NCBI GenBank assembly: GCA_023387715.1
Contig: JAEWHQ010000344.1
Coordinates: forward strand, 1 to 15,020
From: Pseudomonadota bacterium
Lineage (GTDB): Bacteria; Pseudomonadota; Alphaproteobacteria; Rhizobiales; Rhizobiaceae
Length of the DNA: 15,020 nt
Direction of reading: 5' to 3'
In this document: positions 8,225 to 15,020 of the stretch, piece after piece
How positions within the stretch are numbered: the first letter of the stretch is position 1
Layout of the letters: the number at the start of each line of letters is the position of its first letter
Notes under the pieces: generated by a model
The model's database searches: none
What the model saw: only the letters and a program-made list of their open reading frames with translations
Told to the model about the DNA's origin: nothing
Made by a program: the position numbers and the translations under genes

Positions 8225-9853
8225 TCAGACCATCCGGCTCTGTTCCAATGCTGCGGCAATGAAGGACGCAAACAATGGATGCGGTTCGAACGGACGTGAT
8301 TTCAATTCAGGGTGATATTGCACACCGATGAACCACGGATGATCGGCATATTCAACGGTTTCAGGCAGAACGCCATCCGGTGAAAGGCCTGAGAACACCA
8401 AACCGCACTGTTCAAGACGATCTTTATAATCGACATTGACTTCATAACGGTGACGGTGACGCTCGGAAATGGTGGTATCGCCATAAATCTCAGCAATACG
8501 GGTTCCAGCTTTCAGCTCCGACTCATATGCACCAAGGCGCATCGTACCGCCCAGATCACCCGACTGGCTGCGTTTTTCAAGCAGATCGCCCTTCAGCCAT
8601 TCGGTCATCAAGCCAACAACAGGTTCTTTGGTCGGGCCAAATTCTGTTGAAGAAGCGTCTTCAATACCAGCCAGATTGCGGGCAGCTTCAATGCAAGCCA
8701 TCTGCATGCCAAAGCAAATGCCGAAATAAGGCACTTTGCGTTCGCGGGCAAATTTAGCTGCTTTGATCTTGCCTTCCGCACCACGTTCGCCAAAGCCACC
8801 CGGCACCAAAATGCCGTGGACTTTTTCCAAATGCGGAGCAGGATCTTCGCCTTCAAAGACTTCCGCTTCAATCCATTCAAGATTAACGCGTACCTTGTTG
8901 GCCATACCGCCGTGCTGCAATGCTTCAATCAGGGATTTATAAGCATCTTTCAGCTCGGTATATTTACCAACAACTGCAATCGTAACCTCGCCTTCCGGAT
9001 TATGGATAAGACGGGAGACTTCTTCCCAGCGCTCGATCTGCGGCTTAGGTGCCGGATCAATGCCGAATGCACGCAACACTTCCGCGTCAAAGCCTTCATT
9101 ATGATAAGCCACCGGCACATCATAGATAGACTTAACGTCAAGCGCCTGAATAACGGCACTTTCGCGCACGTTACAGAACAAGGACAGCTTGCGGCGTTCA
9201 TTTTCCGGAATCGGACGATCTGCACGAATAAGCAGAACATCAGGAGCAATACCGATAGAGCGCAGCTCTTTAACAGAGTGCTGTGTCGGTTTGGTTTTCA
9301 ACTCACCCGCCGTTGGAATATACGGCATCAGGGTCAGGTGAATATAAACCGCCATTCCGCGTGGCAATTCATTGCCCAGCTGACGGATTGCTTCCAGAAA
9401 CGGCATGGCTTCAATATCGCCAACCGTTCCGCCGATTTCACAAAGAACAAAATCATATTCGTCATTGCCGGAGGTGATGAAATTTTTAATTTCATCCGTG
9501 ACATGAGGAATAACCTGAACCGTCGCACCAAGATAATCGCCGCGGCGTTCTTTTTCGATGATATTGCGGTAGATACGACCAGTCGTAATATTGTCCTGCT
9601 TGGTAGCAGGCTGACCGGTGAACCGCTCGTAATGACCCAGATCAAGATCTGTCTCTGCACCATCATCGGTCACAAACACCTCACCATGCTGGTAAGGGGA
9701 CATCGTGCCCGGATCGACGTTCAGATAAGGGTCGAGTTTACGGATCCGCACGCGGTATCCGCGTGCCTGAAGGAGTGCAGCCAATGCTGCTGCGGCAATG
9801 CCTTTTCCAAGGGAAGAAACCACGCCGCCTGTGATGAAAACATATCGCGCCAT
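8225..9853 (-). CDS. pyrG: CTP synthase (glutamine-hydrolysing)
   Basis: Converts UTP, ATP and glutamine to CTP, the last step of de novo pyrimidine nucleotide synthesis. Its 542 residues match the usual length. The N-terminal synthase domain (1 to about 268) opens [21 protein letters not shown] with the nucleotide-binding loop SSLGKG (13-18). The C-terminal class I glutamine amidotransferase domain contains GGFGERG (352-358) and the triad C380 (GICFGMQ), H514 and E516 (YHPELKSRP). The ATG at 9853 is the only usable start because an in-frame TAA lies five codons upstream with no start codon between. The best Shine-Dalgarno match, AGGAG at 9873-9877, is 19 bases away, an unusually long distance. 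Terminators on both sides of the gene suggest a single-gene transcript. CTP synthase also forms filaments that affect cell shape in Caulobacter; whether this happens here is unknown. Confidence 0.99.
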   Translation of the reverse strand: MARYVFITGGVVSSLGKGIAAAALAALLQARGYRVRIRKLDPYLNVDPGTMSPYQHGEVFVTDDGAETDLDLGHYERFTGQPATKQDNITTGRIYRNIIEKERRGDYLGATVQVIPHVTDEIKNFITSGNDEYDFVLCEIGGTVGDIEAMPFLEAIRQLGNELPRGMAVYIHLTLMPYIPTAGELKTKPTQHSVKELRSIGIAPDVLLIRADRPIPENERRKLSLFCNVRESAVIQALDVKSIYDVPVAYHNEGFDAEVLRAFGIDPAPKPQIERWEEVSRLIHNPEGEVTIAVVGKYTELKDAYKSLIEALQHGGMANKVRVNLEWIEAEVFEGEDPAPHLEKVHGILVPGGFGERGAEGKIKAAKFARERKVPYFGICFGMQMACIEAARNLAGIEDASSTEFGPTKEPVVGLMTEWLKGDLLEKRSQSGDLGGTMRLGAYESELKAGTRIAEIYGDTTISERHRHRYEVNVDYKDRLEQCGLVFSGLSPDGVLPETVEYADHPWFIGVQYHPELKSRPFEPHPLFASFIAAALEQSRMV

Positions 9854-10150
9854 GGGCTTATGTCGTTAGACTCTCCTGACTGATTCCGCCACTAAAAAAT
9901 GAAGCCCTATCTAAAATAGTTGGTTTTTCCCCGTTATAAAGGGGGCAAAACCACAAGTTCATTTTTTGTCACTCACGCATCTGCACGCATTGGCGGACGG
10001 AATAAATTAAAATGAGAAAATCCGGTTGTTAAATAACCGACAACTTTCCAGCCCAGTTCTTCAGCTCCCCGCCTCTTCTGCTATGCCGGTTAACCCGTTA
10101 TAATCAAACATAGAAGCGGTTTGCGTGCCATTTCAAATGGCCATAATAAA
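9854..10150 (-). promoter_or_regulatory. pyrG upstream region, AT-rich, with two GANTC sites and inverted repeats
   Basis: About 300 gene-free bases between pyrG and the terminator of the L,D-transpeptidase gene; the pyrG promoter must lie here. Visible elements are GACTC (9869-9873) and GATTC (9882-9886), both fitting the CcrM GANTC site; an imperfect hairpin GGTTTT-CCCC/GGGG-AAAACC (9922-9952) enclosing a TATAAC-like hexamer on the minus strand; CGGTT/AACCG (10023-10039); and a 15-bp palindrome GCCATTT-C-AAATGGC (10127-10141). TTGAAA within that palindrome with TATGTT 18 bases further is a possible but weak promoter. I see no coding potential. Confidence 0.45.
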
Positions 10151-10180
10151 ACACAAAAAAGCCGGGCCTGCGCCCGGCTT
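10150..10180 (-). terminator. Intrinsic terminator of the L,D-transpeptidase gene
   Basis: On the minus strand, 21 bases after the stop codon, a perfect 9-bp stem AAGCCGGGC/GCCCGGCTT with a 4-base loop (10159-10180) runs into TTTT and a T-rich tail. It is the strongest terminator in the window. Confidence 0.93.
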
Positions 10181-10201
10181 GTCAGCGCCTTACAATCTAA
10201 A

Positions 10202-10795
10202 TCACAGAACAACAACCTCTGTGCCGAGACCAACGCGCTCATAAAGATCGAGCACATCTTCATTCAACATTCGGAAGCAACCGTTTGAAGCGGCACTGCC
10301 GATTGTCCAAGGCTGCACTGTGCCGTGAATACGGATATAGGTATCTTTATTACCCTGGAACAAATAAAGCGCACGGGAACCGAGCGGGTTGTTTGGTCCG
10401 CCATCCATACCGTTTTTGAAGCGGCCGTAATGGGCAGGGTTACGCTCAACCATTTCTTTGGTTGGAATCCAACGTGGCCATTCGCGCTTGGCGTTGATGG
10501 TGCCGGTACCTTTAAATTCAAGACCGACTTTACCAACCGCGATACCGTAACGGCGTGCAGTGGTTGAGGTCTCTACGAGGTAAAGGAAATAGTTTTTCGG
10601 ATCGACAACGATTGTGCCTGGCTTATAACCGCTGAAAGCAACAGTCTGCGCATGAAAACGTGGCGCAATCTTATACTTTTCCGCCTGAGATACGTAAGTC
10701 TTTTTAGTCGGAGCAGCATCGTTCGGCGCAGCCTGCACAGGCATTGCCATGCAAAGTCCTGCAATACCAGCGAGAATGATATGGCGTAAAAACAT
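10202..10795 (-). CDS. Secreted L,D-transpeptidase (YkuD/ErfK family)
   Basis: Predicted periplasmic cysteine transpeptidase that makes 3-3 peptidoglycan crosslinks or attaches proteins to peptidoglycan. It has 197 residues. A signal peptide (1-22, hydrophobic ILAGIAGLCMAMPVQA with a V-Q-A cleavage site) is followed by a single YkuD catalytic domain from about 58 (KPGTIVVDPKNYFLYLV) to the end. The catalytic motif is complete: H157 (IRIHGT) and C173 in SNGCFRM with R175, a 16-residue spacing. There is no LysM or other peptidoglycan-binding domain. The gene stands alone, with its own terminator below and a 358-base control region above, between secG and pyrG, which as I recall lie closer together in Brucella. 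Rhizobiales use many such enzymes in polar growth; this paralogue's exact role cannot be told. The Shine-Dalgarno is weak (GGGA, 8 bases). Confidence 0.93.
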   Translation of the reverse strand: MFLRHIILAGIAGLCMAMPVQAAPNDAAPTKKTYVSQAEKYKIAPRFHAQTVAFSGYKPGTIVVDPKNYFLYLVETSTTARRYGIAVGKVGLEFKGTGTINAKREWPRWIPTKEMVERNPAHYGRFKNGMDGGPNNPLGSRALYLFQGNKDTYIRIHGTVQPWTIGSAASNGCFRMLNEDVLDLYERVGLGTEVVVL

Positions 10796-10837
10796 TTGAA
10801 TTTCCCGAAAATAAACCCAAAACGTGAGGGCGACAGT

Positions 10838-10882
10838 ACATCAACTCATGCCCGTCTTTGATGTGTGATTACGACATCAACT
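10838..10882. promoter_or_regulatory. Three TTGATGT half-sites upstream of the L,D-transpeptidase gene
   Basis: ACATCAACT occurs at 10838-10846 and again at 10874-10882, exactly 36 bases apart, and the complementary half TTGATGT is at 10858-10864. The inner pair forms a perfect inverted repeat TTGATGT-N9-ACATCAA (10858-10880). The set lies 43-87 bases upstream of the start codon, where a regulator would bind. The pattern is visible; a regulator is inferred and not identified. Confidence 0.5.
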
Positions 10883-10904
10883 TGTCATACTCAACAGGTG
10901 GATT

Positions 10905-10913
10905 TTATCCACA
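10905..10913 (+). promoter_or_regulatory. Consensus DnaA box
   Basis: TTATCCACA is an exact match to the classical high-affinity DnaA box. It is part of the dyad GTGGAT-TTT-ATCCAC (10898-10912). A single box with no cluster and no AT-rich unwinding region is not an origin; it may titrate DnaA or link the adjacent L,D-transpeptidase gene to the replication cycle. It could also be chance or belong to another regulator that uses the dyad. Confidence 0.45.
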
Positions 10914-10954
10914 GCATGTTTTCATGCCCGCTATGGCATGGTTGCAACACTAAA

Positions 10955-10999
10955 GCATGCCTCCCAAAAGTGGGCACCGGTTTTGGGTTAAAGACATGC
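10955..10999. repeat. Rhizobiales-type intergenic palindromic repeat
   Basis: The unit starts GCATG and ends CATGC, with inner arms CCCAAAA (10963-10969) and TTTTGGG (10981-10987) around a centre that contains ACCGG. This resembles the abundant dispersed palindromes of Rhizobiales that read GCATG...AAAAGTGGG...ACCGGTTTT...CATGC. I recognise the pattern from memory and did not search it. No second copy occurs in this window. Such elements are thought to be non-autonomous and can form stem-loops in RNA. Confidence 0.7.
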
Positions 11000-11083
11000 G
11001 TAAAAAATATAAAATGAGAGAGCGACTGCTATTGTGACAATGAAGCACGATACACGCTTAACTGCCAAGAAATTAGAAAAACG

Positions 11084-11124
11084 CTCACAAACAAAAAATC
11101 CCGACCTCAAAGAGATCGGGATTT
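11084..11124 (-). terminator. Intrinsic terminator of secG
   Basis: On the minus strand, about 30 bases after the secG stop, AAATCCCGA/TCGGGATTT (11124-11116 and 11104-11096) forms a 9-bp stem, which can continue through a wobble pair and CTC/GAG to a 3-base loop. TTTTTTGTTTG follows, overlapping the stem foot. This ends the tpiA-secG side before the L,D-transpeptidase gene. Confidence 0.9.
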
Positions 11125-11153
11125 AAAGATTTCAAAAGCTTGAAAGTCAAAAC

Positions 11154-11561
11154 TTACTGTGAGCTTGGAACCGGATTAGCAGGTGCTGCCGGTACATCTT
11201 CTCTGGCCGGAGCCGGTGTTTCACCGCGTGATGATGCGCCACCCAGCTGGTTGAGGATGCCGCCACCGGTTGAACCTTCGCCAGCTGCCGGTGCCTGTCC
11301 ACCTGCTGCCGGAATACGGTTTAAAATGTCTGTCGGACGTTCGCCGTAATTGGCCATGATGCCCAGAACCAGCGATGTTGCGAAGAAAGCAGCCGCAAGA
11401 ATCGTTGTCATACGTGTGAGCGCATTTCCTGCACCACGCGCGGTCATGAAGCCGGAACCGCCGCCAATACCGAGCCCGCCGCCCTCAGAACGCTGGATAA
11501 GCACAACGCCGACAAGCGCGATAACAATCAGTAGATGAATGACAATGAGTACATGCTGCAT
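11154..11561 (-). CDS. secG: Preprotein translocase subunit SecG
   Basis: Small auxiliary subunit of the SecYEG channel in the inner membrane that aids SecA-driven export. The 135 residues show a first membrane segment (about 4-21, VLIVIHLLIVIALVGVVL), the conserved cytoplasmic loop IQRSEGGGLGIGGGSGFMTARG (22-43) and a second membrane segment (about 50-70, TTILAAAFFATSLVLGIMA). A Gly/Ala/Pro-rich tail of some 65 residues follows, typical of alphaproteobacterial SecG. The ATG at 11561 (MQHVLIVIHLL) is chosen because the family starts there; the 36 codons that remain open upstream have no similarity. The Shine-Dalgarno is poor, and a GANTC site (11563-11567) lies directly before the ATG. It follows tpiA in the same direction after 180 bases and may be partly co-transcribed. 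Confidence 0.95.
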   Translation of the reverse strand: MQHVLIVIHLLIVIALVGVVLIQRSEGGGLGIGGGSGFMTARGAGNALTRMTTILAAAFFATSLVLGIMANYGERPTDILNRIPAAGGQAPAAGEGSTGGGILNQLGGASSRGETPAPAREDVPAAPANPVPSSQ

Positions 11562-11671
11562 GGAATCTGGTCTGCTTTCTTTATAGATCGCGGTCTTAAT
11601 ACGTCGCGGCTCTCTACACGGTATTGGAGAATAATCCAACCCCCATTTAGCAAGCCTTATCAGCGCCAAGT

Positions 11672-11688
11672 TATATAGTGACTATATA
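11672..11688. promoter_or_regulatory. 17-bp AT-rich palindrome between tpiA and secG
   Basis: TATATAGT-G-ACTATATA is a perfect inverted repeat with a 1-base centre, 111-127 bases upstream of secG. On the minus strand it contains TATAGT- and TATAAC-like hexamers, so it may overlap a secG promoter -10 region, or be a simple AT-rich operator. No clear tpiA terminator is visible in this spacer; a GCGG/CCGC stem at about 11719-11736 is too weak to call. Confidence 0.35.
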
Positions 11689-11741
11689 TCTATAACACAT
11701 CCCGGCGCTTTTAAAGGGGGCGGATCAATCAACCGCTCATT

Positions 11742-12506
11742 TTACAGGCTGCGATAGGCCTCGCAAATTGCCAGAAAATCAGCAGCTTTCAGGCTGGCAC
11801 CGCCAACCAATGCGCCGTCAACATCAGCAACGCCCAGTAATTCAACCGAATTGGCAGGCTTGACCGAGCCACCATAGAGCAAGCGCATATGCGCGCCCTG
11901 CGCACCAAAACGCTCAATCAATGTCTCGCGCATAAAGGCGTGCACTGTGCGCACATCCTGTACGGTTGGTGTCAGGCCGGTGCCGATTGCCCAGACAGGC
12001 TCATAAGCAATAATAGTATTTTCAGCACTCACACCATCCGGCAATGAATTGGCAAGCTGCTCACCCACCACATCCAATGTGGTTTCTGCGTGGCGCTGAT
12101 CGGCGGTTTCACCAACACAAACAATGGCAACCAAACCGGCCTGCCATGCAGCCAATGTCTTTGCCTTCACCATTTCATTGGTTTCGCGGTGATCCGTGCG
12201 TCGTTCAGAGTGGCCGACAATCACATAACTTGCACCGGCATCTTTCAGCATGAGTGCCGAAATATCGCCTGTATGGGCGCCAGATTGCGCCATATGGCAA
12301 TCTTCACCACCAAGACCGACGCTTTCACCTTCAAGTGTTTCAGCGGCGCGTGAAAGCAAGGTTGCCGGAACGCAGATAACTGCATCGAGCTTGCGGCCAT
12401 AGTCAGAGCTTAAGCCCGCAGCAATCGCACGCAATTCGGTCAGAGATTCCCCTGTGCCGTTCATTTTCCAATTGCCCGCTACTAAAGGGCGAATTCCTGG
12501 TGTCAT
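11742..12506 (-). CDS. tpiA: Triose-phosphate isomerase
   Basis: Interconverts dihydroxyacetone phosphate and glyceraldehyde 3-phosphate in the cytoplasm. The 254 residues fit the family. Catalytic residues are present: N12 and K14 in AGNWKMN, H99 in VIVGHSERR and E169 in [11 protein letters not shown]. The phosphate-binding ends LYGGSVKP (210-217) and GALVGGASL (231-239) are also clear. The ATG at 12506 ([16 protein letters not shown]) has a strong GAGGAGA upstream. The frame remains open for 43 more codons, but that extension is low in family likeness and crosses the control region. The gene is the first minus-strand gene and is divergent from ppiD, with 243 bases between the two starts. 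Confidence 0.99.
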   Translation of the reverse strand: MTPGIRPLVAGNWKMNGTGESLTELRAIAAGLSSDYGRKLDAVICVPATLLSRAAETLEGESVGLGGEDCHMAQSGAHTGDISALMLKDAGASYVIVGHSERRTDHRETNEMVKAKTLAAWQAGLVAIVCVGETADQRHAETTLDVVGEQLANSLPDGVSAENTIIAYEPVWAIGTGLTPTVQDVRTVHAFMRETLIERFGAQGAHMRLLYGGSVKPANSVELLGVADVDGALVGGASLKAADFLAICEAYRSL

Positions 12507-12550
12507 GCGCTTCTCCTCGCCATGCTCTACCACCGTGTCGTCGCGCTTTA

Positions 12551-12606
12551 TTTTTATGAACGCAGGCGGACGGTTTTTATGAATTTGCACCTGACTAACA
12601 AATTCA
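12551..12606. promoter_or_regulatory. Direct repeat and dyad in the tpiA/ppiD divergent spacer
   Basis: TTTTTATGAA occurs twice (12551-12560 and 12574-12583), 23 bases apart. The second copy runs into a perfect inverted repeat TGAATTTG-N11-CAAATTCA (12580-12587 and 12599-12606). Half-sites separated by 19 bp centre to centre lie on one face of the helix, as for a dimeric regulator. The elements are 45-100 bases upstream of tpiA and 144-199 upstream of ppiD, so tpiA is the likelier target. Function is inferred. Confidence 0.5.
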
Positions 12607-12749
12607 CACGCGAATGCAACACTTAAAGAGTGCACATTAACCGGTCAAGAAAGCAGCTTTCCTCTCAATGAGTCCTTGCATCGCGCCTATGCTTAGGGCT
12701 ATTCCCATACATCTGGAACTAACGCTTTCAATTAATAAAAGGTACCTCC

Positions 12750-14639
12750 ATGCTCGACAGCTTGCGCGCCGCCACTCAAACCTGGATTGCAAAACTATTG
12801 CTTGGTATGCTCGTCTTAAGCTTTGCCGCTTGGGGTATCGCCGATATTTTCCGTGAAGACATGAGCGGATCCGCTGTATTAAGTGCCGGAAAATCCGAGG
12901 TTAGCGCGGTTGAATACCGTTTTGCCTATGAACAGCAGATGATGCGCTTGTCGCAGCAATTCCAGCAGCGCCTGACCAAAGAACAGGCTCAGGCACTGGG
13001 TGTGGAAAGTCAGGTCATCTCGCAGCTGGCCGCCGGCGTTGTGCTGGATGAAGAAGCCCACCAGATGAATTTGGGAATCACTAAAGACGGAATCGCCCGT
13101 CTGGTTGCCGAGGACCCTTCCTTCCATGATGCGTCCGGCCGCTTCAGCCCTGCACAATTTGATGCCGTGATGCGCCAATCCAACATTCGCGCTCAGGATT
13201 ATCTCGACAGCCGCACACAGGTTGCGCGTCGTCAGCAGATTGTCGAAGCCGTAACCGATGGCATCAGCGTTCCTGATACATTGCTGAAAGCGCTGGCACT
13301 TTATGAAGGTGAGAGCCGCACGGTTGATTATATCACCATCCAGCCGGAAAAAGCAGCCGATATCGCCGCTCCGTCAGATGATGCGCTGAAGGCTTATTTT
13401 GAAGCCAATAAAGCCCAATATGCTGCTCCTGAATATCGCAAGCTGACTTACGTCAAGCTGGAGCCATCCGATATTGCTGATCCGAGCCAAGTGACACCTG
13501 AAGAAATCAGCGAATATTACGAAAAGAACCAGAGCCGCTATTCAACCACTGAAAAGCGCACCATCGAACAGCTGAGCTTTGCTGATGAAGCTGCCGCCAA
13601 TGCCGCCGCCGAAAAACTTAAAACGGGCATGAGCTTCGATGATCTGGCCAAAGAACTCAACAAATCTGCCGACGATATCAAGCTCGGCACTTTTGAAAAA
13701 TCCGCTCTGCCTGATCCGGTTCTCGCAGAAGCTGCCTTTGGTTTGAGCAAAGATCAGGCCAGCGATGTGGTGAAAGGTGCTTTTGGCCCTGTCATCCTGC
13801 GTGTGAGCGATATTGATGCCGCACACACCAAGCCGCTTGCAGAAGTTGAGCAGGAAATCCGCCTGAGCATTGCCACAACCATTGCTGCCACCGCTATTTC
13901 CAATGTACGTGACCAGCTGGAAGAAGATATTTCCAACGGCGTACCTTTGGCCGAAGCTGCAACCAAACTGGCGCTTAAGCCGGTCACCATTGCCGCTATC
14001 GATGCCGAAGGCAATGATATGAGTGAAAAGCCGGTTGAGAATTTGCCTGTGCAGGCACAGCTTATCTCCAACCTGTTCCAGACCGACAAGGGCATTGATA
14101 ATGACCCGCTGTCGCTCGGCACCAACGGTTTCCTCTGGTATCAGGCTGACGACATCATCGCAGCCCGCGACCGCACCCTTGATGAGGTGAAGGACAAGCT
14201 CGTTGAAGCATGGAAGGCTGATGAAGCGATCAAAAACCTGATAGCCAAAACCGATGAGCTGAAGAAAAAAGTTCAGGACGGCACCACGCTGGAAGCATTG
14301 GCTGAAGAACTGGGCTTAGAGAAAAACACCAAGCGCGGTGTAACCCGTTCTGCCAATGATATCGAGCTTGGCTCGGCTGCCGTTGCAGCGGTTTTCCGTG
14401 GCGCCAATGGCCATATCGGCACTGCCGCGACACCAAACAATGATGCACAGATCTTGTTTAAAGTAACCGATGTGGTTGAGCCTGCCGGTATCAGCGCAGA
14501 ATCAATCACTGAAGATCGCCGTAAAGCTGCTGCCAATGGCTTGTCTGATGACCTGCTGACACAGCTTATTGCCGAATTGCAAAAACAATATCCGGTTAAA
14601 GTGAACCAGACCGCGATCAACAATGCGATGGCATTTTAG
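12750..14639 (+). CDS. ppiD: PpiD/SurA-type membrane-anchored peptidyl-prolyl isomerase
   Basis: Inner-membrane-anchored periplasmic folding factor that receives newly exported proteins near the Sec channel. The 629 residues match PpiD length. One uncleaved membrane segment (about 13-33, [21 protein letters not shown]) sits after a short cytoplasmic start [13 protein letters not shown] SurA-like chaperone region follows (about 45-240), then a parvulin-type PpiC domain (about 265-355) beginning [10 protein letters not shown] and ending [10 protein letters not shown], and a long C-terminal chaperone part. Parvulin domains of PpiD proteins are often catalytically weak; I cannot judge activity here. 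AAAAGG precedes the ATG at 12750 by 7 bases. trpD starts 8 bases after the stop, so the two are probably co-transcribed although unrelated in pathway. The link to Sec fits the nearby secG on the other strand. Confidence 0.93.
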   Translation: MLDSLRAATQTWIAKLLLGMLVLSFAAWGIADIFREDMSGSAVLSAGKSEVSAVEYRFAYEQQMMRLSQQFQQRLTKEQAQALGVESQVISQLAAGVVLDEEAHQMNLGITKDGIARLVAEDPSFHDASGRFSPAQFDAVMRQSNIRAQDYLDSRTQVARRQQIVEAVTDGISVPDTLLKALALYEGESRTVDYITIQPEKAADIAAPSDDALKAYFEANKAQYAAPEYRKLTYVKLEPSDIADPSQVTPEEISEYYEKNQSRYSTTEKRTIEQLSFADEAAANAAAEKLKTGMSFDDLAKELNKSADDIKLGTFEKSALPDPVLAEAAFGLSKDQASDVVKGAFGPVILRVSDIDAAHTKPLAEVEQEIRLSIATTIAATAISNVRDQLEEDISNGVPLAEAATKLALKPVTIAAIDAEGNDMSEKPVENLPVQAQLISNLFQTDKGIDNDPLSLGTNGFLWYQADDIIAARDRTLDEVKDKLVEAWKADEAIKNLIAKTDELKKKVQDGTTLEALAEELGLEKNTKRGVTRSANDIELGSAAVAAVFRGANGHIGTAATPNNDAQILFKVTDVVEPAGISAESITEDRRKAAANGLSDDLLTQLIAELQKQYPVKVNQTAINNAMAF

Positions 14640-14647
14640 GGGTGGCT

Positions 14648-15020
14648 ATGGTTGACTTTAAAGATTTCATTGCAAAAGTTGCACTCGGCACACAGCTGAA
14701 TACGCGGGAAGCTAAAGAAGCTTTCGATATTATGATGACAGGGCGTGCAACGCCCTCTCAGATCGGTGCCTTTTTGATGGCATTGCGCGTGCGCGGTGAA
14801 ACCGTGCCGGAAATCAGCGGTGCAGTTTCATCGATGATGTCACGCGTTACAGAAGTCAAAGCACCCGACAATGCCATTGATATTGTTGGCACCGGCGGCG
14901 ATCAGTCCGGCTCTTACAATGTTTCCTCCTGCTCCGCCTTTGTGGTTGCAGGTGCCGGTATTCCTGTTGCCAAACACGGCAATCGTGCACTTTCCTCGCG
15001 CTCAGGTGCAGCAGATGCAC
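14648..15020 (+). CDS. trpD: Anthranilate phosphoribosyltransferase, N-terminal part, cut by window edge
   Basis: Second step of tryptophan synthesis: transfer of phosphoribose from PRPP to anthranilate. Only 124 residues are visible, about a third of the family length. The start [14 protein letters not shown] is preceded by AGGGG at 5 bases. TrpD signatures are [14 protein letters not shown] (81-94), which binds PRPP pyrophosphate and Mg, and [15 protein letters not shown] (109-123), which lines the substrate channel. The [24 protein letters not shown] helix region (about 34-52, here [19 protein letters not shown]) is also typical. It follows ppiD by 8 bases on the plus strand. A trpC gene would be expected beyond the right edge, as in Brucella; this cannot be seen. 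A pyrimidine-nucleoside phosphorylase has a related fold but not the KHGNR motif in this form. Confidence 0.97.
   Translation, partial: MVDFKDFIAKVALGTQLNTREAKEAFDIMMTGRATPSQIGAFLMALRVRGETVPEISGAVSSMMSRVTEVKAPDNAIDIVGTGGDQSGSYNVSSCSAFVVAGAGIPVAKHGNRALSSRSGAADA

Larger units (their letters stand above)
10796..11095. other. Control region upstream of the L,D-transpeptidase gene
   Basis: About 300 bases between the L,D-transpeptidase start and the secG terminator, with no gene. From left to right it holds three copies of a TTGATGT half-site, a GTGGAT/ATCCAC dyad overlapping a consensus DnaA box, a CATGCC/GGCATG inverted repeat (10923-10940) and a Rhizobiales-type palindromic repeat (10955-10999). 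The remaining stretch to the terminator shows nothing I recognise. The promoter of the L,D-transpeptidase gene is expected here, but clear -35/-10 boxes were not found. Confidence 0.5.

Noticed and set aside
8816..9883. Open frame of 355 codons on the plus strand, antisense to pyrG
   Set aside because: Same reasons: shadow of a highly conserved gene, no domain, unnatural composition.
11562..11741. Possible tRNA gene near secG, as in E. coli
   Set aside because: No T-loop motif (GGTTCRANYCC) or acceptor stem could be found on either strand in this spacer.
12668..12856. 62-codon plus-strand frame overlapping the ppiD start
   Set aside because: It overlaps ppiD in another frame and has no ribosome-binding site or recognisable domain; ppiD has a good start signal and a full-length family match.

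Overview
The window is chromosomal housekeeping DNA from an alphaproteobacterium of the order Hyphomicrobiales (Rhizobiales), most likely a Brucellaceae-type organism. This rests on the gene order, on a PdhB with a fused N-terminal lipoyl domain, on the Cys-type (metal-dependent) KdsA and on the TrpD and FtsB sequence style. Base composition looks close to balanced by eye, lower than I would expect for Brucella or Ochrobactrum, so a lower-GC relative such as Pseudochrobactrum is possible. That genus guess is inference. No phage, insertion sequence, CRISPR array, tRNA or rRNA was found.

Layout, left to right. All genes from position 1 to 12506 lie on the minus strand, so they are transcribed right to left: tpiA, secG, an L,D-transpeptidase gene, pyrG, kdsA, eno, ftsB, pdhA, pdhB, pdhC, a GNAT acetyltransferase gene, and the 5' part of lpdA, cut by the left edge. 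From 12750 to the right edge a divergent plus-strand pair begins: a PpiD/SurA-type periplasmic folding factor, then the 5' part of trpD, cut by the right edge. The 243-bp tpiA/ppiD spacer is a divergent promoter region.

Function. pdhA-pdhB-pdhC-GNAT-lpdA is a tight cluster for the pyruvate dehydrogenase complex (E1 alpha, E1 beta, E2, E3). tpiA and eno add lower glycolysis, and enolase makes the phosphoenolpyruvate that KdsA uses for KDO (lipopolysaccharide core). pyrG supplies CTP, which is needed later to activate KDO. secG, ppiD, ftsB and the L,D-transpeptidase belong to envelope biogenesis and division. Four intrinsic terminators (after secG, the L,D-transpeptidase gene, pyrG and eno) split the row into several transcription units, while pdhA-B-C-GNAT-lpdA and ppiD-trpD look co-transcribed.

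Non-coding DNA. I see no new multi-gene system. The less ordinary material is between genes: four tandem 12-bp repeats and a nested hairpin between eno and ftsB; a long dyad in the eno leader; two GANTC sites just upstream of pyrG; an operator-like set of TTGATGT half-sites, a consensus DnaA box and a Rhizobiales-type palindromic repeat upstream of the L,D-transpeptidase gene; and a dyad plus a 10-bp direct repeat between tpiA and ppiD.
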